A program made the translations under genes and the position numbers. Shown here one piece after another: positions 8,251 to 16,749 of a DNA stretch of 64,000 nucleotides. The notes under the pieces were generated by a model, which was not told where the DNA came from, did no database searches, and saw nothing but the letters and a program-made list of their open reading frames with translations. Source of the stretch: Roseomonas aerilata DSM 19363 (GTDB lineage Bacteria; Pseudomonadota; Alphaproteobacteria; Acetobacterales; Acetobacteraceae); NCBI RefSeq assembly GCF_000711725.1, contig NZ_JONP01000008.1, forward strand, positions 1 to 64,000. The letters are read 5' to 3'. Within the stretch, counting starts at the first letter, position 1, and the number at the start of each line of letters is the position of its first letter.

Positions 8251-9135
8251 CTACGGGGCCGCGGCGAGGGCGCGCGCCTCCTCCAGCCGCTCGCCCAGCG
8301 GGATCGAGCGGCGGCCGCGCAGCAGGGCGCGCAGGCGGCCGAGGGTGACGCGCCGGTTGGCCCAGAGGAAGGCGCTGCTCAGCAGCCCGATGCCGGGGGT
8401 GCGGCGGAAGGGCTCGCCGGTGTCGATGTCGTAGGGGTGGCAGTAGGTCCAGGCGAGCGGCCCCTCTATCCGCCCCGCCATGGCGCGCAGGTCCCAGGCG
8501 GGCAAGTAGCGGAGATACATGCCGCCGAGGAAGGGAAGGCGGGCCGGGCCGAGGCGGGCGAGGGGCACCGGGAGTTCGAGCAATTCCGCGCCGTCGCCGA
8601 GCGGCCAGGCGAAGGGGTGGCGGGGCGCGAGGGGATGCCCGTGGCCGAAGCCGCGCGCCGGCAGCACGGAGGAGGAGTAGGCGTGCCCGGCCCCGGCGAT
8701 CACCCGCGCCGCCCATTCGGTGCGGTCCGTGAGGGAGAAGAAGGGCGCGCGGAAGCCCGCGACCGCCTGGCCGGAGAGGTCCTGCAGCGTCGCGCGGGCG
8801 CGCCTGGCCTCGGCCAGCAGCCCAGCGGGGCCGAGCGCCTCGAGCGGCCGGTGCGTCTGGTTGTGCGAGGCGACCTCGTGGCCGCGGGCGGCGATGTCGC
8901 GCACCAGCCATGGTTCGGCATCCGCCACCTCGCCAAGGATGAAGAAGGTGCCGCGCGCGCCGGTCTCGTCCAGCAGGTCGAGCAGCGCCGCGGTCGCGGC
9001 CAGGTGGCGCCGACCGGTCGGGTCAGTCGGGCTGGGCTCCACATCCGCCGTGAAGGTAAGTCGTTGCGGAAGCGGCGCGAAAGGGCAGTGGGCGTGGCCC
9101 GCGTGCACCTTCCGTGTTGTAACGCACCTGCTCAT
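8251..9135 (-). CDS. NodB-like polysaccharide deacetylase family protein
   Basis: 294 residues. The TFTADVE motif (catalytic Asp31) and the metal-binding pair in SHNQTH (His91, His95) place it in the carbohydrate esterase 4/NodB fold, in the group with D-V-E instead of D-D-G, as in XrtA-associated and PuuE-like members. Further core segments are TFFILGEVAD, GHEVASHN and a C-terminal TYCHPYDID. No signal peptide is visible, so it may be cytoplasmic. It is transcribed divergently from the polyene operon with 92 nt between starts. The substrate is unknown. No better start than the only upstream ATG was found. Confidence 0.8.
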   Translation of the reverse strand: MSRCVTTRKVHAGHAHCPFAPLPQRLTFTADVEPSPTDPTGRRHLAATAALLDLLDETGARGTFFILGEVADAEPWLVRDIAARGHEVASHNQTHRPLEALGPAGLLAEARRARATLQDLSGQAVAGFRAPFFSLTDRTEWAARVIAGAGHAYSSSVLPARGFGHGHPLAPRHPFAWPLGDGAELLELPVPLARLGPARLPFLGGMYLRYLPAWDLRAMAGRIEGPLAWTYCHPYDIDTGEPFRRTPGIGLLSSAFLWANRRVTLGRLRALLRGRRSIPLGERLEEARALAAAP

Positions 9136-9227
9136 GGGGCTTTCATAAAGCGCAACGGCATCTTCTGTGCTTAATCATGAGACAACATGGGGGCCAGGAT
9201 GGAGGCGCCCAGGGTGGAGACGAAAGA

Positions 9228-9503
9228 GTGGCTTCGATCACGGCGATGACGGCCCTTGAGGCGGAGGTGGCGGAGCTGATCGTCAGCGCCCTGCAACTGG
9301 AAGTGGCGCCGGCGGAGATCGATCCCGAAGCGCCGCTCTTTGGGGAGGGGCTGGGGCTGGACAGCATCGACGCGCTGGAGATGGCGCTCGCCGTCTCGCG
9401 CAAATACGGCTTCCAGCTCCGCTCGGACGACGAGCGCAACGGGCGGATCTTCGCCTCGCTCCGCAGCCTTTCCGCGCATATCGAGAAGAACCGGGTGGGC
9501 TGA
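9228..9503 (+). CDS. Acyl carrier protein of polyene operon
   Basis: 91 residues from GTG 9228, which has GGAGA 7 nt upstream; the ATG at 9246 is an alternative without a ribosome site. The motif GLDSIDALE carries the phosphopantetheine attachment Ser46. The sequence resembles ACPs of aryl polyene clusters, which carry the growing polyene during iterative type II synthesis. It is the first gene of a tightly packed operon and the only ACP in it, whereas the E. coli ape cluster has two. The next gene starts 1 nt after its stop. Confidence 0.88.
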   Translation: MASITAMTALEAEVAELIVSALQLEVAPAEIDPEAPLFGEGLGLDSIDALEMALAVSRKYGFQLRSDDERNGRIFASLRSLSAHIEKNRVG

Positions 9504-9504
9504 G

Positions 9505-9993
9505 ATGCCGCCTCGTCGAAGGGGCGCGCGGCTGGCGGGGCGTCTCGGGACACGGCTCGCGCCCGCGGCCGTGCTCGGCGCGGCCTGGCTGGCCTTCGGT
9601 CAGGGCGCCGCGCACGCCGTGCTGTCGCTCCTGCCTGCCATGGCCTGCGCCGGCTTCGCCTGGGGTTTCGCGCGCACCCTGCGGCACGGGCGGGAGCCGC
9701 TGATCGCCCACTACATCCGCTTCGACGAGCGGCGCGACGGCGCGGAATGCGCTGTTTACGCCCGTCGCCTCACCGCGGTCTGGGCGGTGGCGCTCGCGCT
9801 CGCGGCCGTCGCGCAGCTCCCTCCCTTGGGGGGTGGCGGCCTCGCCTGGCACCTGCTGCCGCTCGCCGCCCTCCTCCTGCTGTTCCTGGGGGAGCACGTG
9901 GTGCGCAGCCTGTGCTTTCCGGCGGGCGGCATTGCCTGGCCCGACCAGACCTTCCGCGCCATCCTGCGGGCGGAGCGGGCGCGTCATGGATAA
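9505..9993 (+). CDS. COG4648-type membrane protein of polyene operon
   Basis: 162 residues. It has about four hydrophobic segments and the conserved pieces HYIRFDE, YARRLTAVWA and GEHVVRSLCFP, which correspond to the small membrane protein always found beside the ACP and AMP ligase in aryl polyene clusters. Its biochemical role is unsettled. The ATG follows the ACP stop by 1 nt and the 3' end overlaps the ligase gene by 8 nt, so translation is probably coupled on both sides. Confidence 0.75.
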   Translation: MPPRRRGARLAGRLGTRLAPAAVLGAAWLAFGQGAAHAVLSLLPAMACAGFAWGFARTLRHGREPLIAHYIRFDERRDGAECAVYARRLTAVWAVALALAAVAQLPPLGGGGLAWHLLPLAALLLLFLGEHVVRSLCFPAGGIAWPDQTFRAILRAERARHG

Positions 9994-11326
9994 TCCCCTC
10001 TTCCTCGACCGCGCGCCGGGCGAGGTGCTGGCGCGGCGCGGCGCGGAGGCCGTCACGGCCGCGCGCTTCCTCGCGGACGTGGCGGCGCTGGCCGCGCGGC
10101 TGCCGGACGGCGCTTGCGTCCTGAACCTCTGCGCCGACCGCTACCTCGCGCTCGTGGGCTTCGGGGCGGCGCTGGCGCGGGGTCAGGTCACGCTGCTCTC
10201 GGCCGACCGCTCGCCGCACCGGCAGCGGGCGCTGGCGGCTCGCTATCCCGGCACCTATGCGCTGACGGACGGGGCGGAGACAGTGATTCCCGCCGCTGTG
10301 GCCGGGGCCTGGGGAGAGGGGGCGGGCGCGAACTTCGCCATCCCCGCCGAGGCTGTGGCCGCCATCGGCTTCACCTCCGGCAGCACGGGGGAGCCGGCGG
10401 CGCATGCCAAGCCCTGGGGGGCGCTCGTCGCGGGGGCGCGGGCGGCGGCGCGGCGCTTCGGGCTGGACGATCCCGCCGACCCCGCGACGGTCATCGGCAC
10501 CGTGCCGGCGGCGCATATGTACGGCTTCGAGACGACGATGATGCTGCCGCTGCGCGCGCCGGTGGCCATCCATTCCGGCCCGCATTTCTACCCCATTGAG
10601 GTCGCGGAGGCAGTGGCCGCCGCGCCCGGGAGGCGCGTGCTGGTGACGACGCCGCTGCAGCTTCGCGCCCTCGTCGCGGGGGGTGTGTCCGGCGTTTCGG
10701 CGGTGATCTCCGCCACGGCCCCGCTCGCCCCTTCCCTCGCCGCGGCGGCCGAGGCGTCGCTCGGCGGCGGCGCGATCCCGGTGCTGGAAATCTACGGCGC
10801 GACGGAAATGGGCTCCATCGCCAGCCGCCGCACGGTGGAGGGCGATGCCTGGACCCTCTACGACGGTGTCTCCCTGCGGGCGGAGGGGGAGGAAGTCGTC
10901 AGCGCCCTCGTGCCCGGCCTTCCCGCGCCGGTGCCGCTCTCGGACCTCGTGGAGCTCGCCCCCGACGGCCGCTTCCGCCTGCTGGGGCGGCGGGGGGATA
11001 TCGTGAAGCGCGGTGGAAGGCGGGCCTCGCTGGCCGGGCTGAACCGCGTGCTGAGCGAGATCGAGGGGGTGGAGGACGGCGTCTTCCTCGCGCCCGACGA
11101 CCTCGACGCCAACCCGGCCGCCCGCCTCGCCGCTTATGTCGTGGCGCCGACCCTCACCCCCGCCGGGATCCTCCTCGCCCTGCGCGGGCGGGTGGAGGAC
11201 GTCTTCCTGCCCCGCCTGGTGGTGATGGTGGAGCGCCTGCCGCGGGATGCCGTGGGCAAGATCACGCAGCGGAGCCTCGATTCGCTGCGCGAGCGCCTGC
11301 CGCAGGCCTCAGGGAGCGGGGCGTGA
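9986..11326 (+). CDS. AMP-dependent acyl/aryl-ACP synthetase (ApeH-like)
   Basis: 446 residues from ATG 9986. The P-loop-like motif FTSGSTGEP (129-137), EIYGATEMG, and C-terminal KRGGRRASL and GKITQ identify an ANL-superfamily adenylating enzyme. In aryl polyene systems such an enzyme loads the aromatic starter, for example 4-hydroxybenzoate, onto the ACP. At this length it is a typical compact ApeH-type ligase. It overlaps the preceding membrane-protein gene by 8 nt and the dehydratase gene by 4 nt. The starter specificity cannot be read from the sequence. Confidence 0.85.
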   Translation: MDNPLFLDRAPGEVLARRGAEAVTAARFLADVAALAARLPDGACVLNLCADRYLALVGFGAALARGQVTLLSADRSPHRQRALAARYPGTYALTDGAETVIPAAVAGAWGEGAGANFAIPAEAVAAIGFTSGSTGEPAAHAKPWGALVAGARAAARRFGLDDPADPATVIGTVPAAHMYGFETTMMLPLRAPVAIHSGPHFYPIEVAEAVAAAPGRRVLVTTPLQLRALVAGGVSGVSAVISATAPLAPSLAAAAEASLGGGAIPVLEIYGATEMGSIASRRTVEGDAWTLYDGVSLRAEGEEVVSALVPGLPAPVPLSDLVELAPDGRFRLLGRRGDIVKRGGRRASLAGLNRVLSEIEGVEDGVFLAPDDLDANPAARLAAYVVAPTLTPAGILLALRGRVEDVFLPRLVVMVERLPRDAVGKITQRSLDSLRERLPQASGSGA

Positions 11327-11610
11327 GCGAGGGCCTCGCCTTCCGTTTCTCGGTACCGGGGGAGCACCCCTGCCTGCCCGGGCACTTCCCCGGCCGCCCC
11401 GTGGTGCCGGGCGTCGTGCTGCTCGACCGCGTGATGGCGGCGGCGGGGCTTGGCGGCGCGGTGCGGCTGCCCTCGGCGAAGTTCCTGCGGCCCGTGCTGC
11501 CGGGGGAGGAGGTGCTGGTCGAGCTGCGCCCGCTGGAGGGCGGCCGTCTTGCCTTCACCGGGCATGTGGGCGGGGAACTCGCCTTCCGCGGTGAGGTCGC
11601 GCCGCCATGA
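11323..11610 (+). CDS. Hotdog-fold 3-hydroxyacyl-ACP dehydratase (ApeI-like)
   Basis: 95 residues from a GTG that overlaps the ligase stop by 4 nt. The motif LPGHFPGRPVVPGVVLLDR is the FabA/FabZ dehydratase signature, with His21 as the catalytic histidine. It is a short single-domain hotdog protein, as usual for ApeI. It would remove water from the ketoreduced intermediate in each elongation cycle. A second, different dehydratase lies later in the operon. Confidence 0.82.
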   Translation: MSEGLAFRFSVPGEHPCLPGHFPGRPVVPGVVLLDRVMAAAGLGGAVRLPSAKFLRPVLPGEEVLVELRPLEGGRLAFTGHVGGELAFRGEVAPP

Positions 11611-13109
11611 GCTGGACGCGCGAGCGCGAGCGGGGCGGTGCGGCGCTGCGGCTGATGGCCTGGATCGCGCGGCGCATGGGCTGGCGCTTCTCCTACGCGC
11701 TGCTCCTCCCGGTAACGGCCTGGTTCATGCTCTCCGCCCCCGCACACCAGCGGGAGGCGGTGCGGCGCTTCCAGCGGCGGGCCCTGGGGCGCGAGCCCGG
11801 CTGGCCCGACCTCTGGCGCCCCTATTTCGCCTTCGCCGCGACGATGCTGGACCGGGTCTATCTCCTCCAGGGCCGCACGGCGGGCTTCAGGATCACGGTC
11901 ACGGGGCTGGAGGCGTTGGACGCGCATATCGCGGCCGGGCGCGGCTGCGTGCTGCTCGGCGCGCATCTCGGCTCCTTCGAAGCGATGCGCGCCCTGGCCG
12001 ACCGCGGCTGCCCGGTGGAGGTGATGGCCTTTATGTACGAGGCCAACGCGCGCCTCGCCAACGCCGTCTTCAGCGCCCTCTCGCCCGAGAAGGCGGAGCG
12101 GGTGGTGGCCCTCGGCCGTCCCGATTCGATGTTGCGCGCGAAGGAGTGCCTTGATCGCGGGGGGCTGGTGGGCATCCTGGCCGACCGCCGCCCTGCGGTG
12201 GGGGAGGACCGGGTGGTGCCGGTGCCCTTCCTCGGCGCCACGGCGCCGCTGCCGGCGGGGCCGCATATCCTCGCGGCCGTGCTCGGAGCGCCCGTGATGC
12301 TCGCCTTCGGCATCTGGCGCGGCCCACGGCGCTACGAGATCCGCTTCGAGGAATTTGCCGAACGGGTGGTGCTGCGGCGCTCGGCGCGCGAGGCGGACCT
12401 GCGGGACTCGGTGCTGCGCTACGCCGCCCGGCTGGAGGAGGTGGCGCGGGAGCACCCGGCGAACTGGTTCAACTTCTACGACTTCTGGGAGGAGATGGGC
12501 GCGGCCGCCACCGCCGCTGAGGCCGTGCCGCAATCGGCGCCCGCTGCCGCGCGGCGTGCGGTGCTGGCCCTGCCCCTGATGGCCTCTCCCGCCGCCGCGC
12601 AGCAGGGGGGCGGGCTGGAGGCGGTGATGGCCGCGCTGGCCGCCGTGCGGCGCACCGAGGCGGATTTCGTCGAGACGAAGGAAATCGCGGGCCTGGCCGA
12701 TACGCTGCCGAGCAGTGGCACGCTGCTGTGGCAATCGCCCTCCACCCTCGAGAAGCGTGTCACCGATCCCTTCCAGGAGCGGGTGGTCGTGAGTGGGGAC
12801 CGGCTGGTCTACGAGCGCCCGTCGCGCGGGGAGCGGCAGGAGGTGAACCTCGACCAGGCGCCGGAAGTGCGGGCGCTGGTGGAGGCGATCCGCTCCACCC
12901 TCGCCGGCGACCTGGCGACGCTGCGCCGCTTCTATGAGGTTTCCTTCGAGGGGGCGCTGCCGGCCTGGACGATCGTGCTGCACCCTCTCTCGGTCCGGGT
13001 GCGGGCGGTGGTGCAGCGGGTGGAGATCCGCGGCGTGGAGGGCGGCATCCGCTGGTTCCAGACGGTGGGGAACGAGTCCTCGGTCATGCGGGTCACGCCG
13101 CGCTCGTGA
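11607..13109 (+). CDS. LpxL-like acyltransferase fused to LolA-like domain
   Basis: 500 residues in one frame. Residues 1-296 form a lysophospholipid/lipid-A type acyltransferase, with GAHLGSFEA resembling the HxxxxE/D active site, DRRPAVGEDR, and a C-terminal NWFNFYDFW. Residues about 307-335 look like an internal signal peptide (RRAVLALPLMASPAAAQQ). About 336-500 resemble the LolA-type carrier found in aryl polyene clusters (TEADFVETKEI, GTLLWQSPSTL, EKRV). Elsewhere these are separate genes. An in-frame GTG (12525) sits just before the signal-like segment and could allow separate initiation. If not, the signal would act as a transmembrane anchor, with the transferase in the cytoplasm and LolA in the periplasm. 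The gene overlaps both neighbours by 4 nt. Confidence 0.82.
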   Translation: MSWTRERERGGAALRLMAWIARRMGWRFSYALLLPVTAWFMLSAPAHQREAVRRFQRRALGREPGWPDLWRPYFAFAATMLDRVYLLQGRTAGFRITVTGLEALDAHIAAGRGCVLLGAHLGSFEAMRALADRGCPVEVMAFMYEANARLANAVFSALSPEKAERVVALGRPDSMLRAKECLDRGGLVGILADRRPAVGEDRVVPVPFLGATAPLPAGPHILAAVLGAPVMLAFGIWRGPRRYEIRFEEFAERVVLRRSAREADLRDSVLRYAARLEEVAREHPANWFNFYDFWEEMGAAATAAEAVPQSAPAAARRAVLALPLMASPAAAQQGGGLEAVMAALAAVRRTEADFVETKEIAGLADTLPSSGTLLWQSPSTLEKRVTDPFQERVVVSGDRLVYERPSRGERQEVNLDQAPEVRALVEAIRSTLAGDLATLRRFYEVSFEGALPAWTIVLHPLSVRVRAVVQRVEIRGVEGGIRWFQTVGNESSVMRVTPRS

Positions 13110-15472
13110 CCGGTCCCTCCACGGGTGCCATGCGCGGCCGGGCCGCCCTGCGCCCGGCCCTCGCGCTGCTGCTCCTCGCCCTGCTCGGCGCTCTCCTGTT
13201 CCGGCTGATCGAGATCCGCACGGACATGGCGGATTTCCTCCCCCCCGCTGCGACGCCCGAGGCCGCCTTCCTGCTGGGCGAGCTGCGCGACGGCGCGGCG
13301 ACGACGCTGCTGCTGGTGGGGCTGGAGGGTGCTGGCGCGCCCGGGGGCGCCGAGGTGCCGGAGCTCGCGCGCGTCTCGAAGGCGATGGGCGCCGCGCTGC
13401 GCGACGGTGGGCTCTTCGCCTTTGTCGGCAACGGCACGGGCGACCTGACGGAGGGGGAACAGGCGCTGCTCTTCCGCTACCGCTACCTTCTCTCCCCCGC
13501 TCAGGGGATCTTCGAGGTGCCGGCGCTGCGGCAGGGGCTGGAGGCGCTGCTGGATGGGCTGCGCTCCTCCCTCTCGGGCGTGCTCTCGCGCCTCGGCTTC
13601 GCTGACCCCACGGGGGTTTTCCTGGAGATGCTGCGTGGCTGGCTCGGCGGCAGCACCGTGACGATGAAGGAGGGCGCCTGGTTCGCGGGTGGCGAGGGGC
13701 TGCCGCGCGCGCTGCTGGTGGCGCGCAGCCGGGCCGCGGGGACGGACATGGAGGGGCAGCGGGAGGCTTCCGAGGCCGTGCGCGCCGCCTTTGCCGGCGC
13801 CGGGCCGAAAGGGGTGCGGCTGCTGCTCTCCGGGCCCGGCGTCTTTGCCGCCAGCGCGGCCGCGGCGGTGAAAGCGGATGTGGAGCGGGTCTCGATCCTC
13901 TCGGGCGCGCTGCTGCTGGGCTTCCTCGTCTGGCGCTACCGCTCGGGCGCGATGCTGCTGGCGGCGGGGGTGCCGCTGCTGGCAGGCAGCCTCGCGGGGG
14001 CGGTGGCCGTCGCGCTCGTCTTCGGGCGGGTGCAGGGGGCGGCGCTTGGCTTCGGCGTGACGATGCTGGGTGTTGCCGTGGATTATCCCATCCTGCTGCT
14101 GACGGCCCGCCGGCCGGAGGAGGCGCTGGGGGCGGCCGCGCGGCGGATCTGGCCGACGCTGCGGCTGGCCGCCGGGGCGGCGGCGCTGGGGCTGGTGGCG
14201 ATGATGGCCTCGGGCTTTCCCGGCCTGGCGCAGCTTGGGCTTTTCGGGGCGGCGGGGCTGCTGGTGGGGGTGGCGGTCACGCGCTGGGGCCTGCCGCGGC
14301 TGCTGCAATCCGAGGCGGTCGTGGCGCGTCCCCTCCCGGCGCCGGTGCTGCGGGCCCTCGGCGGGCTGCGCGGCCAGCGTGCCCTGGCGGGAGGCGTGGT
14401 GGCGCTCTCGGTAGCTTGGCTGGCGGTCGCGGGCCTTCCGCGCTGGGAGGACGACATTGCCCGGCTGAGCCCGGTGCCGGAGGCGGAGCGGAACCTCGAC
14501 GGGGAACTCCGCACCCAGCTCGGCGCCCCCGACGTACGGCACCTCGTGGCGCTGCGCGGGCGGAGCGAGGAGGCGGTGCTCCGTGCCTCCGAGCGGGTGG
14601 GCGACGCCCTGGCGCCCCTGCTGGCCGATGGAAGGTTGGGCGGGCTGGACCTGCCGAGCCGCTACCTGCCGAGCCGCGCCGCGCAGGAAGTGCGCCAGGC
14701 GGCGATGCCGACGCCGGAGGTCCTCTCGGCGCGGCTGGCCGAGGCCATGGCGGGGCTTCCCTTCCGCCCCGAGGCCTTCGCTCCGTTTCTGGCAGCGGTG
14801 GAGGACAGCCGGACATTGCCGTTGCTGGACCTCGGAGCCCTGGCGGCGGCCCCGCTGATCTCGGCCCGTCTCTCGCCGATGCTGTCGCGCCGGGGGGAGG
14901 GGTGGCAGGGCCTCGGGCTGCTCTCGGGTGTGGCCGATGCGGGCGCAGTGCGGGCGGCGGTGGCGGGCCTCCGCGACCCCGGGATCCTCTTCGTGGACGT
15001 GAAGGGGGAGACGGAAGGAATGATCGCCGCCACCACGCGCGGCGCCCTCCTCTGGTGCGGGGTGGGCGCCCTGGCCGTGCTGGCGCTGCTCGCGGCGGGG
15101 CTGCGCGGCCCCCTGCCCGCCCTGCTGCGGGCGGCGCCGATCGCGGGCGCGGTGCTGGTGGTGCTGGCGGTCCTCTCGGCGACGGGGGAGCGGCTGACGC
15201 CCTTCCACCTTGCGGCCCTGCTGCTGATGGCCGGCGTCGGGCTGGACTACGCCCTCTTTCTCGGCCGGGCGGAGCCCGATCCGACGGAGGCCGCGCGCAC
15301 CCTGGCCGCCGTGCTCACCTGCACGGTGACGACGCTGCTGACCTTCGGGATGCTGGCGCTCTGCGCCACGCCGGTGCTGCACGGGATCGGTCTGACGGTC
15401 TCGGTGGGGGTGGCGGCGGCCTTCCTGCTCGCGCTCGGGCTGGCGCCGCGCGCAGGGCGATCCATTCCGTGA
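13106..15472 (+). CDS. MMPL/RND-family exporter of polyene operon (ApeM-like)
   Basis: 788 residues from a GTG overlapping the previous stop (GTGA). There is an N-terminal helix, a large periplasmic loop, a block of about five helices, a second periplasmic loop and a final block of helices: the 12-helix MMPL plan. The paired motifs GVAVDYPILLL and GVGLDYALFLG, one per half, correspond to the proton-relay aspartates. In aryl polyene clusters this protein is thought to move the lipid-linked polyene across or out of the inner membrane together with the LolA-like protein, here encoded just upstream in the fusion. Confidence 0.87.
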   Translation: MTGPSTGAMRGRAALRPALALLLLALLGALLFRLIEIRTDMADFLPPAATPEAAFLLGELRDGAATTLLLVGLEGAGAPGGAEVPELARVSKAMGAALRDGGLFAFVGNGTGDLTEGEQALLFRYRYLLSPAQGIFEVPALRQGLEALLDGLRSSLSGVLSRLGFADPTGVFLEMLRGWLGGSTVTMKEGAWFAGGEGLPRALLVARSRAAGTDMEGQREASEAVRAAFAGAGPKGVRLLLSGPGVFAASAAAAVKADVERVSILSGALLLGFLVWRYRSGAMLLAAGVPLLAGSLAGAVAVALVFGRVQGAALGFGVTMLGVAVDYPILLLTARRPEEALGAAARRIWPTLRLAAGAAALGLVAMMASGFPGLAQLGLFGAAGLLVGVAVTRWGLPRLLQSEAVVARPLPAPVLRALGGLRGQRALAGGVVALSVAWLAVAGLPRWEDDIARLSPVPEAERNLDGELRTQLGAPDVRHLVALRGRSEEAVLRASERVGDALAPLLADGRLGGLDLPSRYLPSRAAQEVRQAAMPTPEVLSARLAEAMAGLPFRPEAFAPFLAAVEDSRTLPLLDLGALAAAPLISARLSPMLSRRGEGWQGLGLLSGVADAGAVRAAVAGLRDPGILFVDVKGETEGMIAATTRGALLWCGVGALAVLALLAAGLRGPLPALLRAAPIAGAVLVVLAVLSATGERLTPFHLAALLLMAGVGLDYALFLGRAEPDPTEAARTLAAVLTCTVTTLLTFGMLALCATPVLHGIGLTVSVGVAAAFLLALGLAPRAGRSIP

Positions 15473-15516
15473 AACGCTCTTGCGGCCGTGCCCGCGGGAT
15501 GGAATTCAACCCCTTC

Positions 15517-15532
15517 CCCGCTGCACAGCGGG
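15517..15532. other. Hairpin in the only sizeable gap of the polyene operon
   Basis: The 86-nt gap between the exporter stop and the KS start holds a 6-bp hairpin (15517-15522 CCCGCT with 15527-15532 AGCGGG, 4-nt loop). It has no U-tract. It may stabilise or partly attenuate the mRNA between the export half and the synthesis half of the operon. This is a weak inference. Confidence 0.35.
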
Positions 15533-15558
15533 CTTGCCCGATGCGATAGAGCCTTCAG

Positions 15559-16749
15559 ATGTCATCCATGCTTCCCCCTCTCGCCCTTGCCGCCCGCAGT
15601 ACCGTCAGTGCCATGGGCACCGGCCTGGCGGCGACGCGCGAGGCGCTGCACGCCCGGCGCGGGGGACTCGCGCCCTGCGACCTGCCGGGCATGCCGGAGG
15701 GGATCTGGACCGGGCGCGTGCCGGGGCTGGAGGAGGTCGTGCTGCCGGAAGCGCTGGCCCGCTATGCCTGCCGCAACAACCGGCTGGCGGAGCTGGCGCT
15801 GGGGACGGACGGCTTCGCCGAGGCGGTGGCGGCGGCGGCTGACCGCTACGGCGCGCATCGCGTGGCCGTGGTGCTCGGCACCAGCACCGCGGGCATCGCC
15901 GAGACCGAGGCCGCCTATGCCCGGCGCGGCGAGGACGGCGCGCTGCCGGCGGAATTCGACTTCACCCACACCCACGATCTGCACGCGCTGCCGCGCTACG
16001 TGCGCGCGCGCCTCGGCCTCTCGGGCCCGGCGGTCTCGATCTCCACCGCCTGCACCTCGGGCGCGCGGAGCTTTCTGGAGGCGCAGGTGATGATCGCCGC
16101 CGGCCTCTGCGACGCGGCGGTGGTGGGGGGCGTGGACACGCTCTGCCGCATGACGCTGCACGGCTTCCGGGCGCTGGAGCTGCTCTCGCGCGGCGCCTGC
16201 CGCCCTTGCGCCGCGGACCGGGACGGGATCTCGATCGGCGAGGCCGCGGGGCTCGTGCTGCTGGTGCGGGCCGGGGACGCCGCGCCCGGCAGCTTGGCGC
16301 TCCTCGGCGCCGGGGCGAGCGCGGACGGGCACCACATGTCCTCCCCCCATCCGGAGGGGCTGGGCGCCGTCGCCGCCATGCGCGCCGCCCTCGACGCCGC
16401 GGGGGACGGGCCGATCGACTACATCAACATGCACGGCACCGGCACGAGGGCGAACGACGCGATGGAGGGCAACGCCATCCGCGCGCTCTTCGCGGACCGC
16501 GTGCCCTGCTCCTCCACCAAGGGATGGTCGGGGCACACGCTCGGGGCCTCGGGCGCGTTGGAGGCGGTGATCGCCTCGATCTGCGTGGAGGACGGGCTAG
16601 TGCCGGGATGCCTCGGCGTCGAGACGCCCGACCCGGAGTTCGGCGTGGACCTGGCGGTCGGAAACCGCGCCGCGCCGGTGCAGCGGGTGCTGAGTAATTC
16701 CTTCGGCTTCGGCGGCAGCAACCTCGCGCTGGTGATCGGCCGGGCGTGA
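15559..16749 (+). CDS. Beta-ketoacyl-ACP synthase (ApeO-like KS)
   Basis: 396 residues. The thiolase-fold condensing enzyme has a complete catalytic triad: Cys165 in STACTSG, His292 in MHGTGT and His326 in HTLGASGA. The C-terminus NSFGFGGSNLALVI is typical of FabF-like enzymes. Together with the adjacent chain-length factor it should form the KS/CLF heterodimer that elongates the polyene with malonyl units. The 3' end overlaps the CLF gene by 4 nt. A further KS (ApeR) of the E. coli cluster is not present in this window. Confidence 0.9.
   Translation: MSSMLPPLALAARSTVSAMGTGLAATREALHARRGGLAPCDLPGMPEGIWTGRVPGLEEVVLPEALARYACRNNRLAELALGTDGFAEAVAAAADRYGAHRVAVVLGTSTAGIAETEAAYARRGEDGALPAEFDFTHTHDLHALPRYVRARLGLSGPAVSISTACTSGARSFLEAQVMIAAGLCDAAVVGGVDTLCRMTLHGFRALELLSRGACRPCAADRDGISIGEAAGLVLLVRAGDAAPGSLALLGAGASADGHHMSSPHPEGLGAVAAMRAALDAAGDGPIDYINMHGTGTRANDAMEGNAIRALFADRVPCSSTKGWSGHTLGASGALEAVIASICVEDGLVPGCLGVETPDPEFGVDLAVGNRAAPVQRVLSNSFGFGGSNLALVIGRA

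Noticed and set aside
9177-9227. Upstream ATG as start of the acyl carrier protein
   Set aside because: It would add a Gly/Gln-rich stretch not found in ACPs; the GTG at 9228 has a better ribosome site.
12932-15382. 816-codon minus-strand frame opposite the MMPL exporter
   Set aside because: No family similarity, extreme composition; the plus-strand gene has helices, conserved motifs and overlaps with its neighbours.
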